Source: Pigoraptor vietnamica
Taxonomy: Eukaryota > Opisthokonta > Filasterea
Reading direction: 5' to 3'
NCBI GenBank assembly: GCA_943704525.1
Contig: CALSCQ010002697.1
Location: 1-11,000 of the forward strand
Length of the DNA: 11,000 nt
A model generated the notes under the pieces. That model had not been told where the DNA came from. It was given only the letters and a program-made list of their open reading frames with translations, and made no database searches. Below are positions 8,193-11,000 of this stretch, in pieces (positions within the stretch are counted from its first letter, which is position 1; each line of letters starts with the position of its first letter). The position numbers and the translations under genes were made by a program.

Positions 8193-9571
8193 ATGGCTGC
8201 CGCAGTGAGACTACGTGCTCAGCCACAGCCACGGATGTTCTCAAGGACAGTCCAAGCGAAAATATCATCGGCCGCGGCGCCAATTGAAACTGACACGGTT
8301 CTGTCCACTGTGAATCTATGTCAGTTTTCAGACGACGGAACAGTACTCACCTCAAGCCGTCGGCCGCGGCGACCAGCCGCTATGTAATGATGGTCACAAC
8401 CAGTCCTGAAGCACAACTAGCCTGACGCCGGAGATTTCGCACACGACATTCAAGTAGTGAACGCCGATTTCGCGCGAGCTTTCGTGTTGGCAGCATTCCC
8501 ACGGGAGGGCGATAAGATATTCACCCTCGATACGGTTTTAACGCCCAAAATGGAGCCTAAAAACCGCACGCAGAGTAATATACCCCGAATTTACCCCGAT
8601 ACGTGCAGTCACCCAATGTGGGAACACTGAAAGCCCGCGTCTGGCTCGTGCGGTGTCATCTATATTGGGATGACGAGTTGGGCACATGGGCATTCTACCT
8701 ACCCTCCCGTGCCGCAGAGATGCCGACGCTGACGATGTTCACATTGCTGCACTGTTGGCTCGGCAGACCTCGCAACTTTTCTGTGATTTATCTGCCGCCG
8801 GCCGGGGCAGCGGCTACAGTCTGTGCACCGCCGAGGCAACTAAGGCAACGGCAAACGATCACCGACATTTGTCGGTCGCCCACAACTTCACGCCTGCGCC
8901 GGCCGCTGCCAGATTTCGGGCGGCCAACATGTCGCCCAGTGTTGAGCTCTCCGGGGAGACTGTCGAGCAAGAAGTGTCGGGGCTCAACTGGGATTTCCTC
9001 GTGCGTGCGGCCGCAATTGCCCGTGATGCCGACGCTTGCATCGCAGCACTGGCAACAGCGCCGGCTTCGATCGCCATCATGCCGCGGGTAGAGCCCCAGA
9101 TGGCCATCCCGACCGAGCACGATGTGCCGGCGCTCGCAATCTTTGCGAATGCCGGCGACGCCGACGCTCGCATGGCTGCGCCGGCGCCGGCGGGGCTAAA
9201 CGTCCTGGCGGATGCGGCCGAAATAGCCCGTGATGCACGGACCGGTGTCTCGCGCATGGTATCGGCGGCGGTAGTGGTAAGTCAGGAAGCCGTTTCGAAA
9301 GCCACGCAGATTACCATTCATTTGTCTTCGCGGCTCAGTTGGAACTGATGCTGATTCGCATATCTCTCCCCGGCAGGCATGGCCGTCCAACTCCAATGAC
9401 GTTCCATTCGTGATTACCACGGAAGGCAGTTGGCTCAGTATCACGTTCAACCTCTCGGACCCCAACCACTACATACTGGGCGGCAACCACTTTGCCAGCA
9501 CGCCGCCCAGCTCCTCAGACGACAGCGAGCCAGCCGATCGCGACGATTTTATCGTGCGGCAGTGGGGCTAA
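8193..9571 (+). CDS. Gene C: unrecognised Ala/Asp-repeat protein, four exons (366 codons)
   Basis: Proposed exons, all phase-matched: 8193-8342 (phase 0, donor GTACTC), 8421-8617 (phase 2, donor GTGGGA), 8718-9276 (phase 0, donor GTAAGT) and 9377-9571 ending TAA. Introns are 78, 100 and 100 nt. The last two exons are best supported: GTG|GTAAGT is a perfect donor, GGCAG|GCA is a good acceptor, and the last exon is open with a protein-like string (VPFVITTEGSWLSITF). The N-terminus is basic without acids (MAAAVRLRAQPQPRMFSRTV), possibly a mitochondrial-type presequence or a nuclear basic tail. The middle repeats a DADA-type motif (DADADDVHIAALLA, RDADACIAALATAP, GDADARMAAPAPA, then a weaker IARDARTGVSRMV). 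The C-terminus is acidic (SSSDDSEPADRDD). No family recognised. The first two exons are weaker (odd donor GTACTC, TAG acceptor). If they are wrong, translation could start at ATG 8686 (frame closed by TGA 8671) or 8929. Confidence 0.45.
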
Positions 9572-9827
9572 CCTCGGCGAAATGAAACGCCGGCAAGTGG
9601 TGCCGACTGCACGAATGTATTGAAGCTCAGGGAAGGTCTATACACATCAACTAGAGACGCAGTCCTCGTAGCAGGCAATTCATAGTGCACCGACGCAACT
9701 GCCAACACAGCCGACCTTCCACGGCACGCAAAAGCCAGCCTCGGTGACTCTCATCCCTACGAACAAGATCGATAACTTTCGCCCAACTTGGGCATAAGCG
9801 CTTAATATTTCATGCGATTTAGTAGAC
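9572..9827. other. Convergent 3' spacer between genes C and D
   Basis: The 256-bp gap should hold both 3' UTRs. No perfect AATAAA was found. Near 9800-9810 an AATATTAAG-like A+T patch on the minus strand lies about 20 nt past the gene D stop and could act as its poly(A) signal. Two adjacent perfect palindromes lie at 9781-9804. Confidence 0.45.
9781..9804. repeat. Two adjacent short palindromes
   Basis: GCCCAACTTGGGC (9781-9793, six-base arms around one base) is followed after one base by the perfect palindrome TAAGCGCTTA (9795-9804). They lie just downstream of the gene D stop (9828-9830) between convergent genes. A role in 3' end formation or protein binding is conceivable but unproven. 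Confidence 0.6.
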
Positions 9828-10741
9828 CTACTCCGCGGGACCCAGACCCCACGACGGATGCGCGACGCCCGCACTGTCGAACGGCGGGTGGTGGAACGGA
9901 GGACGGGGATGAGGCCCCGACGAAGGGGGCGGACCTTGTGGCGACGGGCCGTGCACGCCGTACGGTTCGGGCGGATACTCATAGCGCCCGTCCGCGTAGT
10001 GCCCACGTCCCTCGTAGTCAAAGTGGCCCCCGCCGTGCATTGCCATTGGGTCGAACGGATACATCCGCATGTGCGAGCCGTGCGGCGCCATGAAGGGCAT
10101 CCCCGGGGGAAGCATGTAGTGGGGGTGGGCGCCGTGGACGTCGTACGGCGGACGCCACGCAGTCTCCATGGACGGGCGTGCGGCGAGACGCGGCTTCGGC
10201 CTCGGCCTCGACCTTCCTTCCGACCCGTCGTCTCCATCACCCTCTTCGTCAGAACCCTCCGCCGGCGGCTGCGACGTCCTTCGCCCAGATCGGCGTGCGC
10301 GACGTCGCGGCTTCGACGGCGTCACGTTCGCGTCGCTGCCCCCTGTCGCTTCCTCGCCGTCCACATCGTCCCGCTCTGCGCTCCGAGGTGCGCCGCTATC
10401 GAGGTCCTCGGGCTCGTCCCCCCCGTCGCCGTCGTCATCCACATCCACCTTTTCGTCCGGGCGCGATTCTGCCATGCGCGCGCGGGCATCGCGAATCTCC
10501 TTACGCCTTGCCGCCGCTGTATTGGAACGACAGCACAACGACCATTTAGGCACACATTCGCCCGGCACGCACACATTTGGAGAAAGTCGCACCCACCGCG
10601 CACTCTTCGGGCTTGGGCGCGATGTATCTCGCAGTACTTTGTCCGCGCCGTCTTGCGCACAGCGTGTGGACAACGGGTGCCGTCATCGTCCACATTGGAA
10701 CATGTGTTATAGTTTGAATTCGGCTCCAAAGGTGCGTGAAT
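9828..10741 (-). CDS. Gene D: putative nuclear protein with WRC/KANSL2-like zinc finger (5' partial)
   Basis: Two exons are visible: 10597-10741 (acceptor GTTTGCAG|ATT, donor CGCG|GTGGGT, phase 1) and 9828-10516 (acceptor ATACAG|CG, stop TAG at 9828-9830); the intron is 80 nt. There are 277 residues in view. The first exon carries CSNVDDDGTRC, then twelve residues, then CEIH: a C-x9-C-x12-C-x2-H motif ending KYCEIHRAQARR. This resembles the plant WRC domain (C-x9-C-x10-C-x2-H, KYCE.H) and the KANSL2/INO80D C3Hc3H finger. After it come a basic helix-like segment (AAARRKEIRDARARM), acidic tracts (VDVDDDGDGGDEPEDLD, EEGDGDDGSE), basic clusters (KPRRRARRSGRRT) and an RPRPKPR segment. The tail is rich in Pro, His, Gly and Tyr (HPHYMLPPGMPFM). 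This suggests a DNA- or chromatin-binding regulator; the role is inferred. There is no in-frame ATG upstream and a TGA at about 10760, so the start must be in an exon beyond the GT repeat. Confidence 0.7.
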
Positions 10742-10792
10742 CTGCAAACGTATACAAAAGTGTCAGTACCATTTGGCTACAGGAGGCGTCGC

Positions 10793-11000
<208 letters not shown>

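Noticed and set aside
7996-8283. Minus-strand 95-codon open frame
   Set aside because: No domain, no splice partners, and it overlaps the proposed first exon of gene C on the other strand.

Overview
This window looks like nuclear DNA of a GC-rich, intron-dense microbial eukaryote. The genes are split by short spliceosomal introns (mostly 74-190 nt) with GTG[CGA]G-type donors and GCAG/ACAG acceptors. Domain content (a LamG/cadherin-like receptor kinase) fits a free-living protist such as an amoebozoan, apusomonad-like or holozoan lineage, but the sequence alone does not fix the taxon. No bacterial operon, rRNA, tRNA, CRISPR array or complete transposon was recognised. All gene structures below were spliced by hand by matching donor/acceptor phase; none is backed by RNA data.

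Layout. (A) 53-5693, minus strand: a large multi-exon gene (12 exons in view, 3' end off the left edge). It encodes a single-pass receptor: signal peptide, LamG-like domain, cadherin-like repeat, second LamG-like domain, a cadherin-like repeat with an apparent discoidin-like domain inserted in it, another cadherin-like repeat, a transmembrane helix, and the start of a cytoplasmic protein kinase domain of TKL/tyrosine-kinase-like character. (Intergenic) 5709-6673: a partly AT-rich spacer upstream of two divergent genes. (B) 6674-about 7171, plus strand: a small unrecognised gene with two good exons and an unresolved 3' end. (7172-8192) poorly resolved DNA that may be intron, intergenic, or hold exons of B. 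(C) 8193-9571, plus strand: a proposed four-exon gene of 366 codons, unrecognised, with Ala/Asp-rich repeated motifs. (D) 9828-10741, minus strand, convergent with C: the 3' part of a gene for a probable nuclear protein with a C-x9-C-x12-C-x2-H zinc motif resembling the plant WRC domain and the KANSL2/INO80D-type finger, followed by acidic, basic and Pro/His-rich tracts. Its 5' exon(s) lie beyond a long (GT)n microsatellite that fills the right end (about 10793-11000).

The genes show no obvious shared pathway. A is a candidate adhesion or environment-sensing receptor kinase, D a candidate chromatin or transcription factor, and B and C look like lineage-specific genes. The most interesting points are the receptor-kinase architecture, the nested discoidin-like domain, a long insertion in the kinase N-lobe, and the repeat-containing orphan gene C.
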